Translations under genes and position numbers: made by a program | Assembly (NCBI GenBank): GCA_964568355.1 | Contig: CAZMRK010000520.1 | Location: 1-12,243 of the forward strand | DNA from: JAJPJX01 sp964568355 | Lineage (GTDB): Bacteria; Acidobacteriota; Terriglobia; Bryobacterales; Bryobacteraceae | Length of the DNA: 12,243 nucleotides | Direction of reading: 5' to 3' | The notes under the pieces: model-generated | The model's input: the letters and a program-made list of their open reading frames with translations, nothing else | Told to the model about the DNA's origin: nothing | Databases searched by the model: none | Shown: piece by piece, positions 1 through 6,250 of the stretch | Numbering within the stretch: position 1 is the first letter of the stretch | How the letters are laid out: each line of letters begins with the position of its first letter

Positions 1-7
1 GCCTGGG

Positions 8-415
8 CTAAGGAGTGGGCCGGCGCGTCAGGCGATTGTGTTCTTTGAGGATGCAGCGATCCATGACTACGGCCAGGCCGGCGGCCTCGGCACGGGCGGC
101 GGCCTCCTGGTGGATCACTCCTTCCTGCATCCAGACCGCTCCGGCTTTGACGGCGATGGCCTGGTCCACGATCTCCGGAACGAACTCGGAGCGGCGGAAG
201 ATATCGACGATGTCGATGTGCTCGGGCACTGAAGTGAGATCGGGATAGGCCTTCTCGCCAAGCACCTCGGTCTCCTCGGGATTCACCGGAATGATGCGGT
301 AGCCTGCATGCTGGAGGTAGTCGGCGACGCCGTGGCTAGGCCGGTAGCGTTTACTGGAAAGGCCCACGACGGCGATGGTGCGGGCCGCGCGCAAAATCTC
401 GGGAATGGCGCTCAT
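8..415 (-). CDS. CoA-binding domain protein (YccU-like)
   Basis: A complete 135-residue protein, the usual size for the single-domain CoA-binding family (CoA_binding_2; E. coli YccU is a member). The fold is Rossmann-like. Visible family signatures are the nucleotide loop AVVGLS at residues 15-20, PVNP at 43-46, the WMQEGV segment at 95-100 and DRC...EH at 119-126. The family binds coenzyme A in the cytoplasm, but its physiological role is not settled, so no pathway is claimed. The ATG at 415 overlaps the upstream rluB stop in an ATGA arrangement (4 nt). There is no strong ribosome binding site, so translation is probably coupled to rluB. It is the last gene of the scpA-scpB-rluB run visible here; the TAG stop lies 7 nt from the window edge, so any terminator is out of view. 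Family assignment is firm, function is not. Confidence 0.88.
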   Translation of the reverse strand: MSAIPEILRAARTIAVVGLSSKRYRPSHGVADYLQHAGYRIIPVNPEETEVLGEKAYPDLTSVPEHIDIVDIFRRSEFVPEIVDQAIAVKAGAVWMQEGVIHQEAAARAEAAGLAVVMDRCILKEHNRLTRRPTP

Positions 416-1158
416 GCGGGTTTCCGGACGGCTTCGCGGCCTCGGATCAGGTTCTGAAAGCGCGCCACTTCGGCCATCGTCAGGTAGCGGAAGGTTCCGG
501 GTTTCATGGGGCCGAGTTCGAGGAAACCGATCTGAATGCGCTTGAGCTTCTCCACCAGGCGGCCGAAGTGCTTGAACATGATGCGGATCTGCTGGTTGCG
601 GCCTTCCACGAGGCGGACCTCGTACCAGGGATTTTCGGCCCGGCGCACCAGGCGCAGGCCGGCCGGCGCGGTTCGGCGGCCGCTGAGCGGAATGCCGTCG
701 CGAAACTCCTGTTCCTGCTCGGGTGTCAGCGGGCCGTTCACCTTCACCAGGTAGGTTTTGGGGATATGGGTGGCCGAAGAGGTGAGGGCATTGGCGAAAT
801 CTCCGTCATTGGTCAGCAGCAGGAGCCCTTCGCTGTGGTAATCCAGGCGGCCTACCGGGTAAACGCGCTCACGAACGCCGTGGAGCAGGTCCATCACCGT
901 GGTGCGACGCTGTGGATCCTGAACCGTGGTGACCACGCTGGTCGGCTTGTTCATGGCGATGTAGAGGAGATGCCGGGGATTGTGGAGGAGGTGGCCGTCG
1001 ACCTTGATGTGGTCCCGGTCGAGATCGGCTTTGCTGCCCAGTTCGGTGACCACGGCGCCGTTGACCCGGACGCGGCCCTCCAGAATGAGCTGCTCCGCCT
1101 TGCGGCGGGAGGCCACGCCGGCGCGCGAAAGAATCTTTTGGAGCCGCTCCTCGGGCAT
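412..1158 (-). CDS. rluB: 23S rRNA pseudouridine synthase, RsuA/RluB family
   Basis: A 248-residue enzyme of the RsuA/RluB/RluE/RluF family, which isomerises a specific uridine of rRNA to pseudouridine in the cytoplasm. An N-terminal S4 RNA-binding domain covers about residues 3-50 (RLQKILSRAGVASRRKAEQ). The catalytic domain follows, with the diagnostic motif GRLDYHSEGLLLLTNDG at 103-119; D106 is the expected catalytic aspartate. The downstream KTYLVKVNG and EGRNQQIRIMF segments are also typical. RluB is preferred over RsuA because the gene follows scpA-scpB, as in Bacillus subtilis where rluB lies next to scpB; the target (U2605 region of 23S rRNA in E. coli) is inferred by family. The ATG overlaps the scpB stop by one base (TGATG), a translational-coupling arrangement. 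Length and motifs are normal, with no sign of damage. Confidence 0.93.
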   Translation of the reverse strand: MPEERLQKILSRAGVASRRKAEQLILEGRVRVNGAVVTELGSKADLDRDHIKVDGHLLHNPRHLLYIAMNKPTSVVTTVQDPQRRTTVMDLLHGVRERVYPVGRLDYHSEGLLLLTNDGDFANALTSSATHIPKTYLVKVNGPLTPEQEQEFRDGIPLSGRRTAPAGLRLVRRAENPWYEVRLVEGRNQQIRIMFKHFGRLVEKLKRIQIGFLELGPMKPGTFRYLTMAEVARFQNLIRGREAVRKPA

Positions 1159-2066
1159 CAGCTTGGGTTCTCCTCGCCGGCAGGGGCGGGATCGAGGACT
1201 TCCGGTGCTGCCCCGGCGGTTTCGGGCGGCGGTTCGGCAGCGTCGGCCTCGGAAGACGCTTCGGCGGCCGCTTCGGGCAAGGCTTCGGATGGGGTTTCGG
1301 ACGAATCGCCGGCGGAGGCCTCGGCGGCAGTCTCGGGCGGCATCTCCACGTCGGTTTCGGCGGTCGTTTCGGGCTGCGGGGCGGGCTCGTCGGACATCGC
1401 CATGCGCCGCAGTTCCTCAAATTCCTTGAGGGAAGGAAGCTCCATCAGATCCTTCAGGCCAAACTGCACCAGAAATTCCTTGGTCGTCTTATACAGGATG
1501 GGCTTGCCGATGACGTTCTTCCGGCCCGCTACAGCGATCAGCTTGCGGTCCAGCAGCGTCTTGAGCACGCCGGCGCCCTGCACACCGCGGATCTCCATGA
1601 TCTCCGGGCCGGTAACGGGTTGTTTATAGGCGATGACCGCCAGCGTTTCCAGGGCGGGGAGGGAAAGCTTCAGGGGCGGCTTCAGGTTTTTGACGAAAGC
1701 CCGCACGGCTTCGTGGTGCTCGGGCTTGGTGGTCATTTTGTAGCCGCCGGCAACCTCCCGAATGGTCACGCCGTGTAAAGGTTTATCAAATTCTTCGACG
1801 AGCTCCGCGATGAGCTGGGCGACACGTTCCCGCGGCTGTCCCAGGGCGGTAGCGATCTGGATCAGGGAGAGCGGGTCGTCGGCCACATAGATGATGGCTT
1901 CGATGACGGCCTTCAGCTCGTTATCTTCGGACGAAACCGGGGCAGGCTCGGCGGCAGGTTCGGCAAACAGATCGTCGGCAGTGATCGGTTCAGCCAAAGT
2001 CTCGGATTCTGCTTCGCCGGCCATCTCGACCTGCTCGCCGGCGGAGATTGCTTCTCTGTCTTCCAT
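1158..2066 (-). CDS. scpB: Segregation and condensation protein B, with long acidic C-terminal tail
   Basis: ScpB dimerises through winged-helix domains and binds ScpA on the SMC complex for chromosome condensation and segregation. With the ATG at 2066 the protein is 302 residues. The conserved core spans about residues 50-222: LKAVIEAIIYVADDPLS, then GVTIREVAGGYKM, then the strongly conserved LETLAVIAYKQPVTGPEI and IRGV motifs, and GKPILYKTTKEFL. Typical ScpB is about 180-200 residues. The excess is an acidic N-terminal extension of about 45 residues and a C-terminal tail of about 80 residues made almost only of A, E, P, S, T and D, probably disordered. Start choice: an in-frame TTG at 2090 would give 310 residues and overlap scpA by 20 nt; the ATG 4 nt after the scpA stop is preferred, although neither has a clear Shine-Dalgarno sequence. 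The core identification is secure; the exact start is less so. Confidence 0.92.
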   Translation of the reverse strand: MEDREAISAGEQVEMAGEAESETLAEPITADDLFAEPAAEPAPVSSEDNELKAVIEAIIYVADDPLSLIQIATALGQPRERVAQLIAELVEEFDKPLHGVTIREVAGGYKMTTKPEHHEAVRAFVKNLKPPLKLSLPALETLAVIAYKQPVTGPEIMEIRGVQGAGVLKTLLDRKLIAVAGRKNVIGKPILYKTTKEFLVQFGLKDLMELPSLKEFEELRRMAMSDEPAPQPETTAETDVEMPPETAAEASAGDSSETPSEALPEAAAEASSEADAAEPPPETAGAAPEVLDPAPAGEENPS

Positions 2067-2070
2067 TCCG

Positions 2071-2925
2071 TTACGTGTAGTCTTTTTCAACAGCCATCAT
2101 GGGCTGCTGGCTGGCGAATACCGCCTCGAACTGTTTATGCTTTTGCAGCGCGATTTCGCCGAACAAGTCCTTTTGCGTGACGAGGATCGCCTGCAATTTG
2201 ACCATCTCCAGCACAGCCAGAAAGAGCGCGATCATGGCGCGGACGGTGCGCTGCTGCTCCATGATGCGCAGGATGAAGACGGGCTGGTCGCCGGAGCGCT
2301 CGAGTTCCGCCTTGAGGCTGAGGATCATATCGCCCACGCTGACATCGGGGGCATTGACCTCGTAGATGGGCCGGGTTTTGACCCGCTCGATCATCTCCCC
2401 AAAGGCTTTGACCAGATCGAACAACGTGATGGCCAGCCCAGGATCGTCTTCATCAGAAAGAAAAGACTGGATTTGCGGGTTGGACCAAACGTTTTCTTCA
2501 ATCAGGCGCTTCTGCTGAAGCATTTCGGCGGCATTCTTGAATTTTTCGTGTTCGAGCAGCCGTTCAACCAGTTCCTGGCGGGGATCGTCTTCCGGAGACT
2601 CCTTGGCGAGCTCCGGATCGCGGGGTAGCAGCATCCGCGACTTGATGTGGATCAGGGTGGCGGCCATGTAGACAAATTCAGCACCCAGATCGATGTCCAG
2701 CTCGCGAGCCTTCTCCATGTATTGGAGGTACTGGGCGGTGATGGTGGCGATGGGGATATCCCGGATATCGATCTGCTGCTTGCGGATGAGATCCAGCAGC
2801 AGGTCGAGGGGACCATCATAGCGCTCCAGGTGGATATTGAGCGGGGACGACACTATCTCCCACGATAGCACGGAAGTCCTTGTGAATTCGGGGGTGGAGG
2901 GCGGCGCCACGGCCCTCCTTGACAT
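2071..2925 (-). CDS. scpA: Segregation and condensation protein A (kleisin)
   Basis: ScpA is the bacterial kleisin that bridges the SMC heads and binds an ScpB dimer. The 284-residue frame shows the N-terminal signature YDGPLDLLLDLIRKQQIDI at residues 36-54, DIPIATITAQYL just after it, and the helix FVYMAATLIHIKSRMLLP around 84-101. The C-terminal winged-helix end, ALFLAVLEMVKLQAILVTQ, lies at about 233-251. The middle region 105-165 is acidic and linker-like. The start is uncertain: residues 1-24 before the conserved part are not typical of ScpA. A GTG at 2853 preceded by GGGAG would give 260 residues with a more usual N-terminus, but the GGGAG-GTG spacing (3 nt) is short. The ATG at 2925 has no clear ribosome binding site. 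First gene of the minus-strand operon; its TAA stop is 4 nt before the scpB ATG. Confidence 0.93.
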   Translation of the reverse strand: MSRRAVAPPSTPEFTRTSVLSWEIVSSPLNIHLERYDGPLDLLLDLIRKQQIDIRDIPIATITAQYLQYMEKARELDIDLGAEFVYMAATLIHIKSRMLLPRDPELAKESPEDDPRQELVERLLEHEKFKNAAEMLQQKRLIEENVWSNPQIQSFLSDEDDPGLAITLFDLVKAFGEMIERVKTRPIYEVNAPDVSVGDMILSLKAELERSGDQPVFILRIMEQQRTVRAMIALFLAVLEMVKLQAILVTQKDLFGEIALQKHKQFEAVFASQQPMMAVEKDYT

Positions 2926-2935
2926 CCTGCGCGTA

Positions 2936-2941
2936 AGAATA
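2936..2941 (-). promoter_or_regulatory. Possible -10 element for the scpA operon
   Basis: On the minus strand this reads TATTCT, a 4/6 match to the sigma70 -10 consensus, preceded by TTTG. No convincing -35 hexamer sits 16-18 nt upstream. If used, transcription would start only a few bases before the ATG at 2925, or about 75 nt before the alternative GTG at 2853. This is a weak candidate. Confidence 0.2.
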
Positions 2942-3001
2942 CAAACTGTTGATTTCCAATGGATTGAAGTTGGCGAAGTTTATTTCTGTGACAGGGCTAA
3001 C

Positions 3002-3018
3002 CTTCGGCGAACCCGAAG
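3002..3018. repeat. Short inverted repeat (hairpin) in the divergent spacer
   Basis: CTTCGG (3002-3007) and CCGAAG (3013-3018) are perfect reverse complements separated by CGAAC. They could form a small hairpin or a dyad site. The repeat lies just upstream of the proposed plus-strand -35 element. There is no T-run after it, so it is not a terminator. A stem this short can arise by chance. Confidence 0.35.
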
Positions 3019-3030
3019 CGTCTTCTTTAG

Positions 3031-3059
3031 TTGCGGGCCAGACAGGAGATTCCTGTAAA
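3031..3059 (+). promoter_or_regulatory. Candidate promoter for the export operon
   Basis: TTGCGG (3031-3036) and TGTAAA (3054-3059) are separated by 17 nt and resemble sigma70 -35 and -10 boxes, with 3/6 and 4/6 matches. Transcription would start about 35 nt before the adaptor ATG at 3100. The match is weak and is proposed mainly because the spacing is ideal and a promoter is expected here. Confidence 0.25.
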
Positions 3060-3099
3060 AGAGAGTACGTACCACGCATGAAAGGAAACTGGCAGAAGC

Positions 3100-4890
3100 A
3101 TGAGTAGCGCGTCCGCATCAAATCCCGCCGGGATGAGCGTGCTCGGAGTACCTTCGCCGAAGGTGCCGACGGGGCCAACCGTCGTGCCGGGGCCGGAGAA
3201 GCCTCGTCATACGAAGTATTGGGTGATTCTGGCGGTTGTGCTGGTGATTGCAGCGGGGGTGGTGTGGAAGTTGCGCCAGCAGAAGGTCCAGCGGGCGACC
3301 GAGGCGGTCGCCGCCGCGACGCGCACGGCAACGGTTCAGGTGGGCGAGCTGCGCCGGACTTTTCGGGTGGCGGGTGTAATCCAGGCGGAGCGATCCGCGG
3401 CGCTGATGGCGCCCCGGCTTCGGGGCAGCCGTAGCGGCAGGGGGCGGGGAAGTTCCATGGTTCCCGCGACCACGTCCTCGGGTGCGGCAGGGACCACGTC
3501 GCTTTCGAGTTCCGGGTCCAGTTCGACGGGCACATCCGGCACTTCGGGTTCGACCACCGGCTCGGCGGCTTCCACGAGTATTTTGGGGAACAGCGGTTCT
3601 ACCAGTACCGGTTCGACGAGTAGCAGCAGCGCCGACACCACGGCAGGGGCCGCGCCCGGCCAGACCGCGTCCAGCCTGGGCGCTCTGCGAGGCACAACCA
3701 ACCGGTTTAACGATTCGGGGACGGCCTCGGCCAAGAAGGCGTCGGATGTTATCGGCAGCCGCACGGCGGGCAGCCTGGCGATCCCCAACGCCGATCTAGG
3801 GTCCACGATCAACAACCTGCCGGGCGGGGCACCCGGTAGCGGGTCCAGCGGCGCGGCAGGAGATTTTTCTTTGATTTTGCTGCATCTGGCGAAGGCGGGC
3901 TTCCACGTGAAAAAGGGCGATGTCGTGGCCGAGTTCGACCGCCAGTACCAGATTCTGCGCCTGGACGACTACAAAGCTTCGCTTTCCCAACTGGATGCCA
4001 ATATTGAGAAGCTGAAGGCCGATCAGGCGGTGGCCAAAGACGCGCACGCGCAGCAGGTACGTTCGGCGAAGGCCGATCTGGACAAGGCCCTGCTGGACCT
4101 GCGCACGATCGAGGTGCGTTCGGCGATCGAATCCGAGAATTTCAAGCTCAACGTGGAAGAGGCGCGGGCGAAATACAAGCAGTTGCAGGAGGAAGATCGC
4201 CTGCTGCAGATCTCGCAGAAGTCCGAGCTGCGCGCCGCCGAGATCGACCGGGACCAGGCCAGGATCGAGTTTCAGCGGGCAGAGGTGAACGTCGATAAGC
4301 TGTTGTTGAAGGCGCCCATTGACGGCATCGTGGTGATGCAAACGATCTGGCGGGGCGGGGAATTCGGCCAGGTGCGGGAAGGCGACGAAGTCCGTTCCGG
4401 GCAGACGTTCATGACCATCGTGGATCCGCATTCGATGGTGATGAACGCGACCGTGAACCAGGCCGACAGCGAACTGCTGCGGTTGGGCATGAAGGCCAAT
4501 ATCCGCCTGGATGCTTATCCGGAAGTGACGCTGCCGGCTACGGTCGTCGGCGTCGGCGCGATGACCAAGCCGGGGGGCTGGCGCCCGACCTACGTGCGGG
4601 AGATCCCGGTGCGGCTGCGGCTGGACGCCGAGGACGAGCGCGTGCTGCCGGATCTGACGGCCAGCGCCAGCGTGGTGCTGGCGACGGCGCAGGAGGCCAC
4701 GATCCTGCCGCGCGAATCGATTTTTTACGAGAAAGAAGCCCACCGGCCTTTCGTGTTTCTCCAGAGTCCCTCCGGCTGGGTGAGGCGGGAAGTGGAACTG
4801 GGGCTTGTCAATCACGTGGCCGTGTCGGTGCGATCCGGTCTACAGAAAGGCGATGTAGTGGCGACCGAGCGCCCGCAAGGGCAACTCTAG
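3100..4890 (+). CDS. HlyD/MacA-type periplasmic adaptor 1, with Ser/Thr/Gly-rich insert
   Basis: A 596-residue membrane-fusion (adaptor) protein expected to sit in the inner membrane and link a pump to the outer-membrane channel. In order: a Pro/Ser-rich cytoplasmic tail (1-38), one membrane anchor (about 40-57, WVILAVVLVIAAGVV), and the first half of the lipoyl-like domain (about 77-107). A low-complexity Ser/Thr/Gly/Ala segment follows (about 108-255). The lipoyl strands then resume with LAKAGFHVKKGDVVAEFD (263-280). A coiled-coil hairpin covers about 286-398, the returning lipoyl strand LLLKAPIDGIVV is at 401-412, and beta-barrel and membrane-proximal domains run from 446 to the end. The insert makes the protein about 150 residues longer than usual. 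First gene of the operon; the next gene starts 34 nt after its TAG. An ATG 33 nt further in could also serve as start. The family is clear; the substrate is unknown. Confidence 0.88.
   Translation: MSSASASNPAGMSVLGVPSPKVPTGPTVVPGPEKPRHTKYWVILAVVLVIAAGVVWKLRQQKVQRATEAVAAATRTATVQVGELRRTFRVAGVIQAERSAALMAPRLRGSRSGRGRGSSMVPATTSSGAAGTTSLSSSGSSSTGTSGTSGSTTGSAASTSILGNSGSTSTGSTSSSSADTTAGAAPGQTASSLGALRGTTNRFNDSGTASAKKASDVIGSRTAGSLAIPNADLGSTINNLPGGAPGSGSSGAAGDFSLILLHLAKAGFHVKKGDVVAEFDRQYQILRLDDYKASLSQLDANIEKLKADQAVAKDAHAQQVRSAKADLDKALLDLRTIEVRSAIESENFKLNVEEARAKYKQLQEEDRLLQISQKSELRAAEIDRDQARIEFQRAEVNVDKLLLKAPIDGIVVMQTIWRGGEFGQVREGDEVRSGQTFMTIVDPHSMVMNATVNQADSELLRLGMKANIRLDAYPEVTLPATVVGVGAMTKPGGWRPTYVREIPVRLRLDAEDERVLPDLTASASVVLATAQEATILPRESIFYEKEAHRPFVFLQSPSGWVRREVELGLVNHVAVSVRSGLQKGDVVATERPQGQL
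3421..3864 (+). other. Low-complexity Ser/Thr/Gly-rich segment inside adaptor 1
   Basis: About residues 108-255 of adaptor 1 are dominated by S, T, G and A with short imperfect repeats such as TGTSGTSGSTTGS and GSTSTGSTSSSS. The DNA shows matching degenerate repeats built on TTCGGG/TCCGGC-like words. The segment begins with a basic stretch (RGSRSGRGRG) and ends just before the lipoyl strand. It is in frame and free of stops, so it looks like a real insert rather than a frameshift artefact. Confidence 0.8.
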
Positions 4891-4914
4891 GCGCCGGGGT
4901 TCATTTCCCTCCTC

Positions 4915-4919
4915 GAGGA
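4915..4919 (+). promoter_or_regulatory. Ribosome binding site of adaptor 2
   Basis: GAGGA lies 5 nt before the ATG at 4925, in the 34-nt gap after adaptor 1. It is the best Shine-Dalgarno sequence in this operon and supports the chosen start. Confidence 0.6.
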
Positions 4920-4924
4920 AACGC

Positions 4925-6232
4925 ATGTCGAAGGATATCAAGCCCAAACAGAGACTTGGCCAGACTGCCCGTGCCCGCAAGCGCAAGCTCATCCTGTTGA
5001 GCGTGCTGGGGCTGGCCTGCGTGGCGGGCGTCTTCGCCGCCTATCGCTACACGGGGACCACGGAAGTGGATGTGCCGGTGGCGCGGGTGCGGAGCGGGGA
5101 TTTCATCATCAGCGTCCGCACGCGGGGTGAGATCAAGAGCGCGCGTTCGGTGATTCTGACGGCGCCGCAGGTCCCCAATCCGCAGATCGTCAAGCTCGCC
5201 GAATCCGGCCGGTTCGTAAAGAAGGGCGACGTGGTGGTGGAGTTCGATCCGGTGCAGCAGGAGGAGAACTACATCGAACGGTCGACCAGCGTGCGCACGG
5301 TGGACAGCGAGATCGTGCAGACCAAGGCCTCCCAGGAAATCGACAAAGAGATGGACAAGATGAACCTCATGTCCTCGGAATACAACCTGGAGCGGGCCAA
5401 GCTGGAAGCCAGCAAGGCGGAGATTCTTTCCGAGATCGAGGGTGCCAAGAACCGTCTGGACGTGGGGGTGGCCGAGGGCGTGCTGGGCCAGGTCAAGACC
5501 ACCATCACCTCGCGCAAGCAATCGCACGACGCGGACCTGGACCGCCTGGCGGAGAAGAAGGACAAGACCATCCGCGACGTCAACCTGGCCAAGAGCTATC
5601 TCTCGCGGATGGTGATCCGGGCTCCCAATGACGGGATCGTGAACCTGCTTCCCAACTTTCGCTCCGGCGGCTCCTTCGGCCAGTCTCCGCCTCCTTTCAA
5701 GGAAGGCGACCGGGCCTGGACGGGGGCCGCTATCGCGGAGATCCCGGATCTTTCGGAGATGTACATCGATTTGAAGCTGGAAGAAGTGGACCGCGGCAAA
5801 TTAAAGCTGGGGCAGCACGTGCGGATGCGCGTGGATGCCATTCCGGAAAAGGAGTTCGTAGGGGACCTGGACTGGATCAGCCCGATCGCGGCGCTGATTT
5901 TCAAAGGCATGGGAACCTCCGAGAAGACGTTTCCGGCGCGCGCCACGCTCAAGAAGCTGGATTCGCGCCTGCGGCCCGGCATGAGCGCCTCGGCGGAGGT
6001 CATCATCGAACGCGATCCCAAGGCGCTGCTGATCCCCATCCGCGCCAGCTTCACCTACCAGGGCAAGCCGGCCGTGTGGGTGCAGAAGGGACAGAACTTC
6101 CGGATCCGGCCGATCACGGTGGGGAAGCGCAACGATGAGGACATCGTGGTGCTGAGCGGCCTGAAAGAAGGCGAACTGGTCACGCTGGAGAATCCGGCCG
6201 AAGCGGCCAAGCGCGCCAAGAAAAAGTTATAG
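4925..6232 (+). CDS. HlyD/MacA-type periplasmic adaptor 2
   Basis: A 435-residue adaptor of ordinary length for the RND/MacA membrane-fusion family. A basic N-terminus (KPKQR, RARKRK) precedes one membrane anchor at about 21-40. The first lipoyl half spans about 62-108, ending in GRFVKKGDVVVEFD (95-108). A coiled-coil hairpin rich in E, K and A runs from about 110 to 225, and the second lipoyl half begins at MVIRAPNDGIVN (229-240). The beta-barrel domain includes LRPGMSASAEVII (349-361), and a C-terminal membrane-proximal domain contains GLKEGELVTL. It has a clear ribosome binding site and lies 18 nt upstream of adaptor 3. It has no low-complexity insert, so it may be the most conventional of the three. 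Its expected role is to bridge the ABC permease and the TolC-type channel; the substrate cannot be told from sequence. Confidence 0.9.
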   Translation: MSKDIKPKQRLGQTARARKRKLILLSVLGLACVAGVFAAYRYTGTTEVDVPVARVRSGDFIISVRTRGEIKSARSVILTAPQVPNPQIVKLAESGRFVKKGDVVVEFDPVQQEENYIERSTSVRTVDSEIVQTKASQEIDKEMDKMNLMSSEYNLERAKLEASKAEILSEIEGAKNRLDVGVAEGVLGQVKTTITSRKQSHDADLDRLAEKKDKTIRDVNLAKSYLSRMVIRAPNDGIVNLLPNFRSGGSFGQSPPPFKEGDRAWTGAAIAEIPDLSEMYIDLKLEEVDRGKLKLGQHVRMRVDAIPEKEFVGDLDWISPIAALIFKGMGTSEKTFPARATLKKLDSRLRPGMSASAEVIIERDPKALLIPIRASFTYQGKPAVWVQKGQNFRIRPITVGKRNDEDIVVLSGLKEGELVTLENPAEAAKRAKKKL

Positions 6233-6250
6233 AGCCGGCGGATTGGTTTC

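Larger units (their letters stand above)
2926..3099. other. Divergent intergenic region between scpA and the efflux operon
   Basis: This 174-nt spacer separates the minus-strand scpA operon from the plus-strand export operon and must hold the promoters of both unless transcription enters from elsewhere. It is visibly less GC-rich than the flanking genes. It contains a 6-bp inverted repeat, weak promoter-like elements on both strands, and a 9-codon plus-strand ORF (3078-3107, peptide MKGNWQKHE) that overlaps the adaptor start. No operator palindrome, riboswitch or tRNA was recognised. Confidence 0.7.

Noticed and set aside
568..1629. A 353-codon open frame on the plus strand opposite rluB and scpB
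   Set aside because: The opposite strand carries two genes with clear catalytic or family motifs. This frame has no recognisable domain and is explained by high GC and few stop codons in the shadow frame.
3421..3864. Possible frameshift or pseudogene in adaptor 1 because of the low-complexity block
   Set aside because: The frame stays open across the block and both flanks belong to the same adaptor domain in the same frame, so an in-frame insert is the simpler reading.
3796..4815. A 339-codon minus-strand open frame opposite adaptor 1
   Set aside because: Very rich in His, Gln and Arg with no domain; it mirrors the coiled-coil codons of the adaptor on the plus strand.
4909..4920. Palindrome around CCTCGAGG between adaptors 1 and 2 as an operator
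   Set aside because: It is only an 8-bp dyad that coincides with the ribosome binding site of adaptor 2; a chance palindrome of this size is expected.
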